The notes beneath the pieces were generated by a model that saw only the letters and a program-made list of their open reading frames with translations, was not told the DNA's origin and did not search any database. From Flavobacteriaceae bacterium (GTDB taxonomy: Bacteria > Bacteroidota > Bacteroidia > Flavobacteriales > Flavobacteriaceae), in contig JABGSU010000012.1 in the NCBI GenBank assembly GCA_018647605.1, positions 1 to 40,118 of the forward strand: DNA of 40,118 bases, in the 5' to 3' direction. The position numbers and the translations under genes were made by a program. Shown one piece after another: positions 9,593 through 19,271 of the stretch; within the stretch, counting starts at the first letter, position 1, and each line of letters begins with the position of its first letter.

Positions 9593-12279
9593 AGTTTCTT
9601 CTTTACAGCGATCTCTTGGAAGCATTCCAATACATCAGACTCCTTAATGTCGTTGTAATTCTTGATTTGGATACCACAATCGTAACCTTTAGCAACCTCT
9701 TTGACATCGTCTTTGAATCGCTTCAAGGAAGCAAGGTTTCCAGAGAAAATGACCACGCCTTCACGAATTAATCGGATTCCTGAGTTGCGATAAATTTTTC
9801 CAGTAGTGACCATACATCCTGCAATGGTTCCCACTTTGGATATTTTATATGTTTCACGAATTTCTGCAGTACCAGTGATTTCTTCTTTCATTTCGGGAGA
9901 CAGCATGCCTTCCATCGCGTCTTTTACATCATTGATCGCATCATAGATGATAGAATAAGATCGGATATCAATTTCTTCCTTATCAGCTATGCTTCTTGCA
10001 TTACCCATAGGCCTTACATTGAATCCTATTACAATCGCATCGGAGGCTGAAGCTAGTAATACATCAGATTCCGTAATCGCACCCACCCCTTTATGGATGA
10101 TATTAACTTGTATTTCGTCTGTAGAGAGTTTTTGTAAAGAATCAGTTAGAGCCTCTACAGAACCATCAACATCTCCCTTAAGAATCAAATTCAATTCTTT
10201 AAATTCACCTAAGGCAATTCTTCTTCCGATTTCATCCAGAGTAATGTGCCTTTGTGTCCTCACGTTTTGTTCTCTCAACAACTGAGTTCTTTTTGCAGCA
10301 ATTTGCTTGGCTTCTTTTTCGTCTTCCAAAACGTGGAAATTGTCTCCTGCTTGAGGAGCTCCATCCAAGCCCAAAATAGAAACTGGAGTTGAAGGCGGAA
10401 CAGATTCTAAGGGGTTTCCCCTTTCATCGAACATGGCTTTAATTTTTCCACTATGTTTTCCTGCTAAGATATAGTCTCCAATTTCAAGAGTACCATTTTG
10501 CACCAATATGGTCGAAACATAGCCACGACCTTTGTCTAAAAAAGCTTCAACTACCGTTCCTTTGGACTTTCGATTAGGATTCGCTTTTAACTCTAAAAGT
10601 TCAGCTTCTAACAACACCTTTTCTAACAATTCGCTAATCCCAGTACCCTTGAGAGCTGAAATATCCTGAGATTGGATTTTTCCTCCCCACTCTTCTACCA
10701 TCAAATTCATTCCTGCCAGTGCTTCCTTGATTTTATCAGGGTTTGCGTTGGGTTTGTCTACTTTATTAATGGCAAAAATCAAAGGTACACCAGCGGCTTG
10801 TGCATGACTGATGGCTTCTTTGGTTTGAGGCATGATATCGTCGTCTGCTGCAATCACAATGATCGCAATATCTGTAACTTGGGCTCCTCTGGCACGCATT
10901 GCTGTGAACGCTTCGTGACCAGGAGTATCGAGAAAGGTTATTTTTTGCTTGCCTTTCAAGGTTACGGAGTAAGCCCCTATATGTTGGGTGATTCCCCCCG
11001 ATTCTCCAGCAATTACATTTTCCTCCCTGATATAATCCAAAAGGGACGTTTTACCATGGTCAACGTGACCCATAACGGTTACAATTGGAGCACGAGGTTC
11101 CATGTCTTCCTCCTGATCCTCTGCTTCTACTATACTTTCCTCAAGTTCCGTTTTTACAAACTCTACTTGAAAACCAAATTCATCGGCTACAATGCTCAAG
11201 GTCTCTGCATCCAAACGTTGATTCATGGTAACCATGATCCCCAATGTCATACAAGCGGATATGATTTCGGTAGAACTGATCTCCATTAAAGTAGCAATCT
11301 CTCCTACAGTAATGAACTCTGTTACCTTTAAGATTTTGCTGCTGGCTTCTTGTTCTGCCTGCTCATCCTCCGACTTTTGACGGTGCTGATCTCTTTTATC
11401 TTTTCTGTACTTGGCTCCCTTAGATTTATTGGACTTTCCTTGAAGCTTTTCTAAGGTTTCACGGATCTGTTTTTGTACTTCTTCATCCGTAGGCTCAGCC
11501 TTAACGGCTTGTTGATTGGGTCGATTTCTTTGATTATTACCCTGACGGTTTTGATTGTTACCATTTCTGGAAGAGGGTTTGGAAGGAGGTTCTTTGCTGA
11601 TCCTTTTTCTCTTACGCTTACGCGCCTCTTCAACGCCCTTCTCCTTCTGTTTAAACTCTTCTAAATCTATCGTTTGTCCAGTCTTCTTAGGACCCGTTAA
11701 TGTTTTGTATTGCGTTTTTATAGCGTTAGACTCGCCTTCCGTCTCGACTGCTGGGGCTTCTTTTTTTTCAGTTTCAGGGGAAGAGACATCAGCTTTGGTC
11801 TTTTCCTCTACCTCTTTTTTTACCTCTGTGGCTTTTGCAGGGGCAGTTTGCTTGGGAGTACTTTCCTTTGCATCCGGTTTCTCATCTACCTTTTTGGGAG
11901 CAGGAGCAGGAGCAGGTTTTGGAACATCAAGATCAATTTTTCCTAAGGTAACAGGCTTAGTGATCGAAGCTTTGGCCTTGATGACCTCCTGTCTTTTTTG
12001 TTGCTGTTCTTGGCGCTCTAGCTCTTTCTTTTCCTGAAGAATTCGTAAGGTTTCTTTTTCCTTTCTTTTCTCTTCGCTGATCTCGTGTGAAGCGTCTTTC
12101 TTTGATTTGTCGGTCTCAAATTCATCCAAAAGAAATTGATAGACATCCCTAGAAATTTTGGAAGTGGGCCGGCCTTCAATTTCAATATTCTGCTGCGCCA
12201 AAAATTCTACAGCACGATCCAAAGAAATATTTAATTCCCTAAGCGCAACGTTAAATCTAATGGTTGAAGTGTCTGCCAT
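9589..12279 (-). CDS. infB: translation initiation factor IF-2
   Basis: [51 protein letters not shown] motifs; low-complexity N-terminus; start set at MADTSTIRF. Confidence 0.98.
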   Translation of the reverse strand: MADTSTIRFNVALRELNISLDRAVEFLAQQNIEIEGRPTSKISRDVYQFLLDEFETDKSKKDASHEISEEKRKEKETLRILQEKKELERQEQQQKRQEVIKAKASITKPVTLGKIDLDVPKPAPAPAPKKVDEKPDAKESTPKQTAPAKATEVKKEVEEKTKADVSSPETEKKEAPAVETEGESNAIKTQYKTLTGPKKTGQTIDLEEFKQKEKGVEEARKRKRKRISKEPPSKPSSRNGNNQNRQGNNQRNRPNQQAVKAEPTDEEVQKQIRETLEKLQGKSNKSKGAKYRKDKRDQHRQKSEDEQAEQEASSKILKVTEFITVGEIATLMEISSTEIISACMTLGIMVTMNQRLDAETLSIVADEFGFQVEFVKTELEESIVEAEDQEEDMEPRAPIVTVMGHVDHGKTSLLDYIREENVIAGESGGITQHIGAYSVTLKGKQKITFLDTPGHEAFTAMRARGAQVTDIAIIVIAADDDIMPQTKEAISHAQAAGVPLIFAINKVDKPNANPDKIKEALAGMNLMVEEWGGKIQSQDISALKGTGISELLEKVLLEAELLELKANPNRKSKGTVVEAFLDKGRGYVSTILVQNGTLEIGDYILAGKHSGKIKAMFDERGNPLESVPPSTPVSILGLDGAPQAGDNFHVLEDEKEAKQIAAKRTQLLREQNVRTQRHITLDEIGRRIALGEFKELNLILKGDVDGSVEALTDSLQKLSTDEIQVNIIHKGVGAITESDVLLASASDAIVIGFNVRPMGNARSIADKEEIDIRSYSIIYDAINDVKDAMEGMLSPEMKEEITGTAEIRETYKISKVGTIAGCMVTTGKIYRNSGIRLIREGVVIFSGNLASLKRFKDDVKEVAKGYDCGIQIKNYNDIKESDVLECFQEIAVKKKL

Positions 12280-12320
12280 ATATTTCAATTCCTTTTCAAA
12301 AGTAGGGAAAATACCTACGA

Positions 12321-13553
12321 TTATTCTTCAAATTCTGCTTTTAAAATTCTAATTACCTCGGCAACGGTCTCTTCCTCAAGGTCGGTTCGCTTAATCAAAT
12401 CAGGAGAATCAAGCTCCAAAATACTCTTGGCCGTATCCAATCCTACCTTTTTAAACTCATCAATTACCCAAGCATCTATTTCATCTGTAAATTCGGTCAA
12501 TTCAACATCCTCCTCTACCCCTTCTCGGTAAACATCAATTTCATATCCCGTTAGTTTTCCTGCCAAACGAATGTTGTGTCCGCCTCTACCAATGGCTTTG
12601 GAAACCTCTTCGGGGTTCAGAAAAACCTGAACTCTTTTGGTATCCTCGTCAATTTTTAGGGAATTGATTTTGGCTGGACTCAAGGATCGGGTAATAAACA
12701 ACTGAAGGTTATTGGTATAGTTGATCACATCAATATTTTCATTCCCCAATTCTCTCACGATTCCGTGAATTCGAGAACCTTTCATCCCCACACAAGCACC
12801 CACAGGATCAATACGGTCATCGTAAGAATCTACAGCGACTTTCGCTTTTTCTCCAGGTATTCTCACAGCCTTCTTGATCGTAATCAATCCGTCGAAAACC
12901 TCTGGAATCTCTTGTTCAAATAATTTTTCTAAGAAAACAGGAGAAGTACGAGAAAGAATGATTCTGGGTTTGTTACCTCTCAATTCAACGAGGTCAATTA
13001 CACCCCTCACATTGTCTCCCTTGCGAAAAAAATCATTAGGGATTTGACGGTCTTTGGGAAGAATGATCTCGTTTCCATCATCATCAAGCAAAATTACCTC
13101 TCGATTTCTGATGTGGTGTACTTCGGCCGTAAAAAGCTCCCCGGTTCGGTCTTTAAATTGATTAAAAGTATTGGTACTATCGTGTTCAAATATTTTAGAA
13201 ATAAGATTTTGTCTCAAAGTTTGGATTGATCGTCGTCCCAAATCTATCAATTTCACTTCTTCAGAAACATCTTCACCTACCTCAAAATCGGGTTCAATTT
13301 TTTGAGCCTCGGTCAATTCTATTTCCTGATTGGGATCTTCAACTTCACCATCTTTAACCACTATTCTGTTTCTCCATATCTCCAAATCCCCTTTGTCAGG
13401 ATTGATAATGATATCAAAATTATCATCTGCTCCAAATTTTCTCTTGAGGGTGTTTCTAAACACCTCCTCTAAAATTACCATCAGGGTAACTCGGTCTATT
13501 AATTTCTCGTCTTTAAACTCTGAAAAAGACTCTATTAATGCTAAATTTTCCAT
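12321..13553 (-). CDS. nusA: transcription termination/antitermination factor NusA
   Basis: S1/KH architecture; [31 protein letters not shown]. Confidence 0.98.
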   Translation of the reverse strand: MENLALIESFSEFKDEKLIDRVTLMVILEEVFRNTLKRKFGADDNFDIIINPDKGDLEIWRNRIVVKDGEVEDPNQEIELTEAQKIEPDFEVGEDVSEEVKLIDLGRRSIQTLRQNLISKIFEHDSTNTFNQFKDRTGELFTAEVHHIRNREVILLDDDGNEIILPKDRQIPNDFFRKGDNVRGVIDLVELRGNKPRIILSRTSPVFLEKLFEQEIPEVFDGLITIKKAVRIPGEKAKVAVDSYDDRIDPVGACVGMKGSRIHGIVRELGNENIDVINYTNNLQLFITRSLSPAKINSLKIDEDTKRVQVFLNPEEVSKAIGRGGHNIRLAGKLTGYEIDVYREGVEEDVELTEFTDEIDAWVIDEFKKVGLDTAKSILELDSPDLIKRTDLEEETVAEVIRILKAEFEE

Positions 13554-13563
13554 CTCTGAATAT

Positions 13564-14031
13564 TTAAAATTTGATCATCACCTTGGTTTGGCTTATTTCG
13601 TCAAACGATAGGGTTTTATTTTTTGTTACTGTTACTTTTCCTTTTCCAATGGGCTTGGGCTCTCGCTGTTTCCATTCCAATTCAATATGGTCTTCTGATA
13701 CTTTTGTCAATGCTCCTTCATATTTCAAGCCCTCTTTTGAAACAACCTCAAGCTTTCTGCCCATGTTTTTGAAATATTGTCTAGGAAACTTTAACGGACT
13801 TCCCACACCAGCAGAAGCCACTTCCAAACTAAAGTCCTCTTCTTCTCTATCCAATTCTCCTTCGATGGCTCTGCTGATATTGATGCAGTCTTTTACGTTG
13901 ACTTCTTCGTCTCCATCCAAAGTTACTCTTATCGATTTATCGGCAGATATTTTGAGTTCCACCAAAAAAATATTGGAATATTCCTCCAAAGCTAATGTCA
14001 ATAAATCTTGAACTTTTTTATTAAAATTCAT
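13564..14031 (-). CDS. rimP: ribosome maturation factor RimP
   Basis: DCINISRAIEGELDREEEDFSLEVASAGVGSPLKFPRQYFKNMGRKL; rimP-nusA-infB order. Confidence 0.96.
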   Translation of the reverse strand: MNFNKKVQDLLTLALEEYSNIFLVELKISADKSIRVTLDGDEEVNVKDCINISRAIEGELDREEEDFSLEVASAGVGSPLKFPRQYFKNMGRKLEVVSKEGLKYEGALTKVSEDHIELEWKQREPKPIGKGKVTVTKNKTLSFDEISQTKVMIKF

Positions 14032-14078
14032 TTCAAAAAAAAGAGGGACTCAATGGTCGCCTCTGATTGTTTTTTCAT
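14028..14078 (-). CDS. candidate 16-codon leader ORF (MKKQSEATIESLFFLK) overlapping the rimP start
   Basis: ATG at 14078; stop TGA (14028-14030) overlaps the rimP ATG (ATGA); too short for the supplied ORF track. Confidence 0.3.
   Translation of the reverse strand: MKKQSEATIESLFFLK
14035..14064 (-). terminator. hairpin plus U8 tract in the rimP leader (candidate attenuator)
   Basis: Minus strand AGAGG-c-GAC-CATTGA-GTC-CCTCT followed by TTTTTTTT, ending 3 nt before the rimP ATG. Confidence 0.45.
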
Positions 14079-14087
14079 AATGCGATG

Positions 14088-14095
14088 CAAATATA
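14088..14095 (-). promoter_or_regulatory. candidate Bacteroidota -7 element (TATATTTG) of rimP-nusA-infB
   Basis: Matches TAnnTTTG on the minus strand; no well-spaced -33 TTG found. Confidence 0.4.
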
Positions 14096-14144
14096 ACAAT
14101 TTTACGCACAACACGTTAAAATTTATCATACAACCCTATAGTAG

Positions 14145-14255
14145 TTAGGTTAATGACTTTTCAAATTCATAGGCAATTCCTTGGGCTCCAATTTCTGCAT
14201 TCAATACCACCACTTTGGTTTTATTTTGATTTATATTTGAAATAAATTGCCATAA
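14145..14255 (-). pseudogene. possible 3' gene remnant (LWQFISNINQNKTKVVVLNAEIGAQGIAYEFEKSLT*)
   Basis: 36 sense codons with protein-like composition, then TAA; no ATG/GTG start at its 5' end; family unknown. Confidence 0.35.
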
Positions 14256-14267
14256 TCACTGAATTGA

Positions 14268-15392
14268 ATGAATTTTTCTAACAGTAGAACTGGAATTTTA
14301 TTCCAACAATACCAGTCAGTAGATCAATCCCCTTTTGAAAAACTCTTCGAGATTTTTAAAGAATTGATTACCCATACTTCTGGTGACTTTGACGAGGCAA
14401 TACAGTGGCTTCGTGAGCTAGACGTAGAATACCAACTAACGGATGAAAACTATACCGTCGATGATTTTATTGAAGACCTACTGAATAAAGGTTTTGTAAA
14501 AGCTGAAATCAAACCCGATGGCAGCGAAAGTTCTATGGGCATTACTGCCAAGACCGAAAAAATCCTCAGAGAATATGCACTGAAGCAAATTTTTGGAAAA
14601 CTCAGAAAGTCCGGATTGGGCAATCACAACACCAAACACCAAGGAGCAGGCAATGAGATATCGGGAGAGCTGAATCACTTCCAATTTGGTGACCCCATCG
14701 AAAATATCGTACTGACCGAAAGCATCAAAAACGCTCAAATACATTCTGGTATTGATGACTTTCAACTCACCCAAGAAGACTTGGTCGTCGAAAAAAACCA
14801 CCACAAATCACAAATGAGCACAGTTTTGATGATCGACATCAGCCACAGCATGATTCTCTATGGAGAAGATCGAATTACCCCTGCCAAAAAAGTAGCGATG
14901 GCACTGGCAGAGTTCATCACGACTCGCTACCCCAAAGACACTCTCGATGTTTTGGTTTTTGGAAACGACGCTCGCCCTATTTCCATTGAAGAATTACCCT
15001 ATCTTCAAGTGGGACCCTATCACACCAACACAGTCGCTGGTTTAGAATTGGCCATGGACATGCTCCGAAGGAAAAGGAATACCAACAAACAAATCTTCAT
15101 GATTACCGATGGCAAACCCAGTTGCCTCAAAATGTCTGATGGCAGCTATTACAAGAACAGTGCTGGACTCGACAGATCTATAGTGGAAAAATGTTATCTA
15201 ATGGCTCGACAGGCCAAAAAAATCAAAATTCCCATCACCACTTTTATGATTGCCTCTGACCCCTATCTCAAACAATTTGTTCAAGAATTTACCAAGGCCA
15301 ATAACGGAAAAGCCTTTTTCACTGGACTCAATAACCTTGGTGAAATGATTTTTGAAGATTATGAAAAAAATAGAAAAAAACGCTTTGGATAG
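14268..15392 (+). CDS. VWA-domain protein (Mg-chelatase D / CoxE-like)
   Basis: MIDAS-like DISHSMILYGEDRITPAKKVAMALAEF and ITDGKPS. Confidence 0.85.
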   Translation: MNFSNSRTGILFQQYQSVDQSPFEKLFEIFKELITHTSGDFDEAIQWLRELDVEYQLTDENYTVDDFIEDLLNKGFVKAEIKPDGSESSMGITAKTEKILREYALKQIFGKLRKSGLGNHNTKHQGAGNEISGELNHFQFGDPIENIVLTESIKNAQIHSGIDDFQLTQEDLVVEKNHHKSQMSTVLMIDISHSMILYGEDRITPAKKVAMALAEFITTRYPKDTLDVLVFGNDARPISIEELPYLQVGPYHTNTVAGLELAMDMLRRKRNTNKQIFMITDGKPSCLKMSDGSYYKNSAGLDRSIVEKCYLMARQAKKIKIPITTFMIASDPYLKQFVQEFTKANNGKAFFTGLNNLGEMIFEDYEKNRKKRFG

Positions 15393-15395
15393 CCC

Positions 15396-16859
15396 ATGGA
15401 AAAACCAAAAATAACAACACTCAAGGAACTCAAAAAAACCAATTACCAACCTTCCAGCATTCAGAAAGAACTCGCTAAAAACCTCAGAGAAAAAATCAAA
15501 AAGGGGATCCCTACTTTTGATGGACTCATCGGTTATGAAAATACGGTGATTCCAGATGTAGAAAGGGCCATACTTTCAGGGCACAATATCAATCTTTTGG
15601 GATTGAGAGGCCAGGCCAAAACCAGGCTGGCCAGACAAATGACCGGACTACTCGATGAGTGGATTCCAATCATTGACGGATCTGAAATTAATGATGACCC
15701 TCTTCAACCCATCTCACGATGGGCTAAAGAAATCATTAAGGACATGGAAGAAGAGACCCCCATAACATGGATGCACCGCAGTGAACGTTTTTTTGAAAAA
15801 CTCGCCACCCCCGATGTGACAGTTGCCGATTTAATTGGCGACGTTGATCCCATCAAGGCCGCAACCCTCAAGTTGAGCTATGCCGATGAAAAAGTCATCC
15901 ACTACGGTATGATTCCCAGAGCCCATCGTTGTATTTTTGTAATCAACGAACTTCCCGATTTACAAGCGAGAATTCAGGTAGCACTGTTCTCTATTTTACA
16001 AGAGAAAGAAATTCAAATCAGAGGATTCAAACTCCGACTTCCCCTAGAGATTCAATTTGTATTCACTGCCAATCCAGAAGATTACACCAACAGAGGAAGT
16101 ATTGTAACTCCCCTAAAGGATAGAATCGGATCTCAAATTTTGACTCATTACCCACACAATGTTGAAATTGCTAAAACCATCACACAGCAGGAAGCTATCA
16201 TTAGTGAAGAAAATAAACTGCAAATCCATGTTCCCGAATTGGCAAAAGACCTTTTAGAACAAATTGGTTTTGAAGCTCGGAAAAGTGAGTATGTTGATGC
16301 CAAAAGTGGGGTAAGTACAAGAATGAGTATAACCGCATATGAGAACCTGATCAGTACTGCCGAAAGACGGTTATTGATTACCCGTGACACCAAAACAGCT
16401 GTACGAATGAGTGATTTTTTGGGGGTCATCACGGCCATTAATGGGAAAATAGAATTGGTTTATGAAGGAGAACAAGAAGGGGCTAGTGAAGTCGCTTACC
16501 ATCTTATTTCGAGTGCAATCAAAACCTTATTCCCACTCTATTTTCCCAAAATTGAAAAACTGGAAAAACCAAATGTGGAAGGCCCTTATGATGAACTTTT
16601 AAGGTGGTTTTTTAGAGAAAATGAATTGTTTATTGAGGACGACACGGATGAAAAAAACCATATAAAGTCATTAGACGTTATTCCCGCCATTAAAAAAATC
16701 ATGAAGAAATTCCAATCGGTAGTAGATCAAAAAGATTACTACTTTATGGTAGAATTTTTATTGTGGGGCTTAGAAGCGCAACAAAAATTAAATAAACTCA
16801 GGACTTTTGAAGGCATTCAATTCAAAGATTCTCTCGGAAGTTTTATCAATAGACTCTAA
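15396..16859 (+). CDS. AAA+ ATPase, Mg-chelatase I / MoxR-like
   Basis: Walker A GLRGQAKTRLAR; Walker B-like CIFVINELPDLQARIQVALFSILQEKEIQIRG; 4-nt gap to the VWA gene. Confidence 0.87.
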   Translation: MEKPKITTLKELKKTNYQPSSIQKELAKNLREKIKKGIPTFDGLIGYENTVIPDVERAILSGHNINLLGLRGQAKTRLARQMTGLLDEWIPIIDGSEINDDPLQPISRWAKEIIKDMEEETPITWMHRSERFFEKLATPDVTVADLIGDVDPIKAATLKLSYADEKVIHYGMIPRAHRCIFVINELPDLQARIQVALFSILQEKEIQIRGFKLRLPLEIQFVFTANPEDYTNRGSIVTPLKDRIGSQILTHYPHNVEIAKTITQQEAIISEENKLQIHVPELAKDLLEQIGFEARKSEYVDAKSGVSTRMSITAYENLISTAERRLLITRDTKTAVRMSDFLGVITAINGKIELVYEGEQEGASEVAYHLISSAIKTLFPLYFPKIEKLEKPNVEGPYDELLRWFFRENELFIEDDTDEKNHIKSLDVIPAIKKIMKKFQSVVDQKDYYFMVEFLLWGLEAQQKLNKLRTFEGIQFKDSLGSFINRL

Positions 16860-17272
16860 ACCTGATTGCGCATAGAGTCAATAGAAGTAGTCGTTAATAT
16901 GTCAAGGGTTTTATCTCGCACCTGCTCAAAAACATTCTTTATCTGACAACTTTCCTCTTCGCATTCTTCACAGGATGCATAATAATTCAATGAAACGCAA
17001 GGCAGCATGGCGATGGGACCATCTACTTGACGAATCAATTCTGCCAAATAAATATCTTTTGGGTCTTTAATGAGTCGATAGCCTCCAGTTTTTCCTCTTT
17101 GACTTTGCAAAAGCTTGAAATTCCGCAACTCTCTTAAAATCGTCTCCAAAAATTTTTTGGGGATCTTTTCTTGTTCAGCAATTTCTGAAGAAAAAATAGA
17201 GCGGTCATCGGACTGGTGATCCGCGAGGTATAACAGTGCCTTTATGGCATATTTACATTTTTTTGATATCAT
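16856..17272 (-). CDS. Rrf2-family transcriptional regulator
   Basis: MISKKCKYAIKALLYLADHQ...EIAEQEKIPKKFLETILRELRNFKLLQSQRGKTGGYRL; Cys-rich C-X8-C-X2-C-X4-C segment. Confidence 0.92.
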   Translation of the reverse strand: MISKKCKYAIKALLYLADHQSDDRSIFSSEIAEQEKIPKKFLETILRELRNFKLLQSQRGKTGGYRLIKDPKDIYLAELIRQVDGPIAMLPCVSLNYYASCEECEEESCQIKNVFEQVRDKTLDILTTTSIDSMRNQV

Positions 17273-17315
17273 AATAAACATCCCTAAGGTAAGAAATAAA
17301 TTAGGATAATGATTT

Positions 17316-17340
17316 AATTCCTATAAAGTTTATAGGAATT
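17316..17340. promoter_or_regulatory. perfect palindrome AATTCCTATAAA-G-TTTATAGGAATT, candidate Rrf2 operator
   Basis: 12-bp perfect arms, 1-nt centre; in the divergent intergenic region; extra half-site TTTATAGGATT at 17347-17357. Confidence 0.7.
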
Positions 17341-17341
17341 A

Positions 17342-17373
17342 TTTGTTTTATAGGATTTAAGTCCATAGTTTTG
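17342..17373 (+). promoter_or_regulatory. candidate Bacteroidota promoter: TTTG (17342-17345), N20, TAGTTTTG (17366-17373)
   Basis: Fits -33 TTG / -7 TAnnTTTG consensus; ATG of the first operon gene at 17395. Confidence 0.6.
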
Positions 17374-17394
17374 ACCCTTCAAAGTATAATCGTT

Positions 17395-17658
17395 ATGTTT
17401 TTAGACCTTCATTTAAACAGAAAAAAAAGCCGTCAAAACACTACTCCCACCAAGGAATCCATCTCTAGAAGCGCTCTAAAAGCCATCAGTTGGAGATTGG
17501 TTGGGACAATGGATACCATTCTTATCGCTTATATAATCACTGGTGCCATATCCCAAGCCCTTTCTATTGGTTTTGTTGAATGGGGAACCAAAATTGTACT
17601 TTATTTCTTTCACGAACGCCTTTGGAACAAACTCCAATGGGGTAAAAAAATAAAATAA
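17395..17658 (+). CDS. DUF2061-type small membrane protein
   Basis: SRSALKAISWRLVGTMDTILIAYIITGAISQALSIGFVEWGTKIVLYFFHERLWNKLQWG. Confidence 0.87.
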   Translation: MFLDLHLNRKKSRQNTTPTKESISRSALKAISWRLVGTMDTILIAYIITGAISQALSIGFVEWGTKIVLYFFHERLWNKLQWGKKIK

Positions 17659-17659
17659 C

Positions 17660-18370
17660 ATGGAAAATCATCGTATCGAAAAACTCAACCAAACTTTTAA
17701 AGATTATTCACTTGAAGAAGCTTTTGATCACCTACTAAAGTTGGGTTTTAAGAATATAGCTTTTTCTACCTCTTTTGGTCAAGAAGATCAAGTTATAACC
17801 GATGTTATTTTTAAAAATGATTATCCCATCGAAGTTTTTACTTTAGACACTGGAAGGCTGTTTGAAGAAACCCATAAAGTTTTTGGTGACACCCAAACCA
17901 AATACAATAAAAACATCATCACCTACTTTCCTAATAGCGATGCAGTACAAAAACTCATAAGTGAAAAAGGGCCCTACAGCTTCTATGAAAGTCCAGAAAA
18001 CAGAAAAGAGTGTTGCGGTATCAGAAAAGTAAATCCACTGCAAAAAGCACTCAAAGGGGTTGATCTTTGGATTACGGGCTTGCGTGCATCTCAAAGCAGC
18101 GCTCGACACGAAATAGAAATATTTGGCTATGACAATGCCTTTGGCCTCCCCAAATTCAATCCCTTGGCTCATTGGGATTTATCGACCGTAGAAAAATATT
18201 TAGAACAACATAACATTCCACAAAACAGTTTGCATCAGAAAGGATTTGTCAGTATTGGCTGTGCACCCTGTACCCGAGCAGTAAAAGCTGATGAAGACAT
18301 TCGCTCTGGTCGCTGGTGGTGGGAATCTAGTAAAAAAGAATGTGGATTACACCTCAACACTAAATCGTAA
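17660..18370 (+). CDS. cysH: adenylyl-sulfate (APS) reductase, Fe-S type CysH
   Basis: KECCGIRKVNPLQKAL, SIGCAPCTRAV and ECGLH: the four-Cys pattern of [4Fe-4S] APS reductases. Confidence 0.92.
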   Translation: MENHRIEKLNQTFKDYSLEEAFDHLLKLGFKNIAFSTSFGQEDQVITDVIFKNDYPIEVFTLDTGRLFEETHKVFGDTQTKYNKNIITYFPNSDAVQKLISEKGPYSFYESPENRKECCGIRKVNPLQKALKGVDLWITGLRASQSSARHEIEIFGYDNAFGLPKFNPLAHWDLSTVEKYLEQHNIPQNSLHQKGFVSIGCAPCTRAVKADEDIRSGRWWWESSKKECGLHLNTKS

Positions 18371-18374
18371 ATCA

Positions 18375-19262
18375 ATGAACACCCTATCCTATCTTGAGGA
18401 AGAGGCCATCTATATCATAAGAGAGGTGGTCGGGCAATTTAATAAACCCGTATTGCTGTTTTCGGGAGGAAAAGACTCTATTGTCTTGTTACACCTTTGT
18501 AAAAAAGCATTTCTGCCGGCAAAGATCCCTTTTCCGCTGCTTCACATCGACACAGGACACAATTTTCCTGAAACCATTGCCCTGAGAGATGAGTTGGTCA
18601 AACGTTATGAAGTACAATTACATATAGGCAGTGTCCAAGAAAGTATTGACCGAGGAAAAGTAGTTGAAGAAAAAGGCAAATACGCTAGTCGAAACAGCCT
18701 ACAAACCACCACCCTATTGGAAACCATCGAGCAGTACAAATTCGATGCCTGTATGGGGGGAGCAAGAAGAGACGAAGAAAAAGCTAGGGCCAAGGAACGG
18801 GTCTTTTCCGTTCGAGACGACTTTGGTCAGTGGAATGAAAAATTACAACGTCCAGAATTATTCGACATCCTTAACGGACAAATCCATTCGGGAGAAAACG
18901 TAAGAGCATTTCCGATCAGCAATTGGACAGAACTCGATGTATGGGAATACATCAGACATGAAAAACTCGAAATTCCTTCCATTTATTTTGCCCACCAACG
19001 CAATGTATTTAATAGAGATGGACAGTTAATGCCCTGTTCGGATTTTATCGTACACAATCCTGAAGAAGCTTTTGAGGAGACCGTTCGTTTCAGAACCGTA
19101 GGCGATATGAGCTGCACCGCAGCCGTTCCCTCTAAAGCCCTTGATCTAGACACAGTGATTAACGAAATCAAAGGCTCCTCGATTTCTGAACGCGGTGCAA
19201 GAATGGACGATAAACGCTCCGAAGGCGCAATGGAAGAAAGAAAAAAAGTAGGCTACTTCTAA
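18375..19262 (+). CDS. cysD: sulfate adenylyltransferase subunit 2
   Basis: PVLLFSGGKDSIVLLHLCKKAF PP-loop; start at MNTLSYLEEEAIY (ATG 18375). Confidence 0.97.
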   Translation: MNTLSYLEEEAIYIIREVVGQFNKPVLLFSGGKDSIVLLHLCKKAFLPAKIPFPLLHIDTGHNFPETIALRDELVKRYEVQLHIGSVQESIDRGKVVEEKGKYASRNSLQTTTLLETIEQYKFDACMGGARRDEEKARAKERVFSVRDDFGQWNEKLQRPELFDILNGQIHSGENVRAFPISNWTELDVWEYIRHEKLEIPSIYFAHQRNVFNRDGQLMPCSDFIVHNPEEAFEETVRFRTVGDMSCTAAVPSKALDLDTVINEIKGSSISERGARMDDKRSEGAMEERKKVGYF

Positions 19263-19271
19263 AAAAAATCA

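Noticed and set aside
10672-11289. 205-aa plus-strand ORF opposite infB
   Set aside because: Antisense to a clearly coding conserved gene; the Cys/His/Phe-rich composition is a shadow of infB codons
11880-11925. GGAGCAGGAGCAGGAGCAGG tandem repeat
   Set aside because: Encodes the PAPAPAP linker of IF-2; ordinary low-complexity coding sequence
11555-12037. 160-aa plus-strand ORF opposite the infB low-complexity region
   Set aside because: Shadow of the Lys/Glu/Pro/Ala-rich IF-2 N-terminus; Ser/Phe/Leu-rich with no recognisable domain
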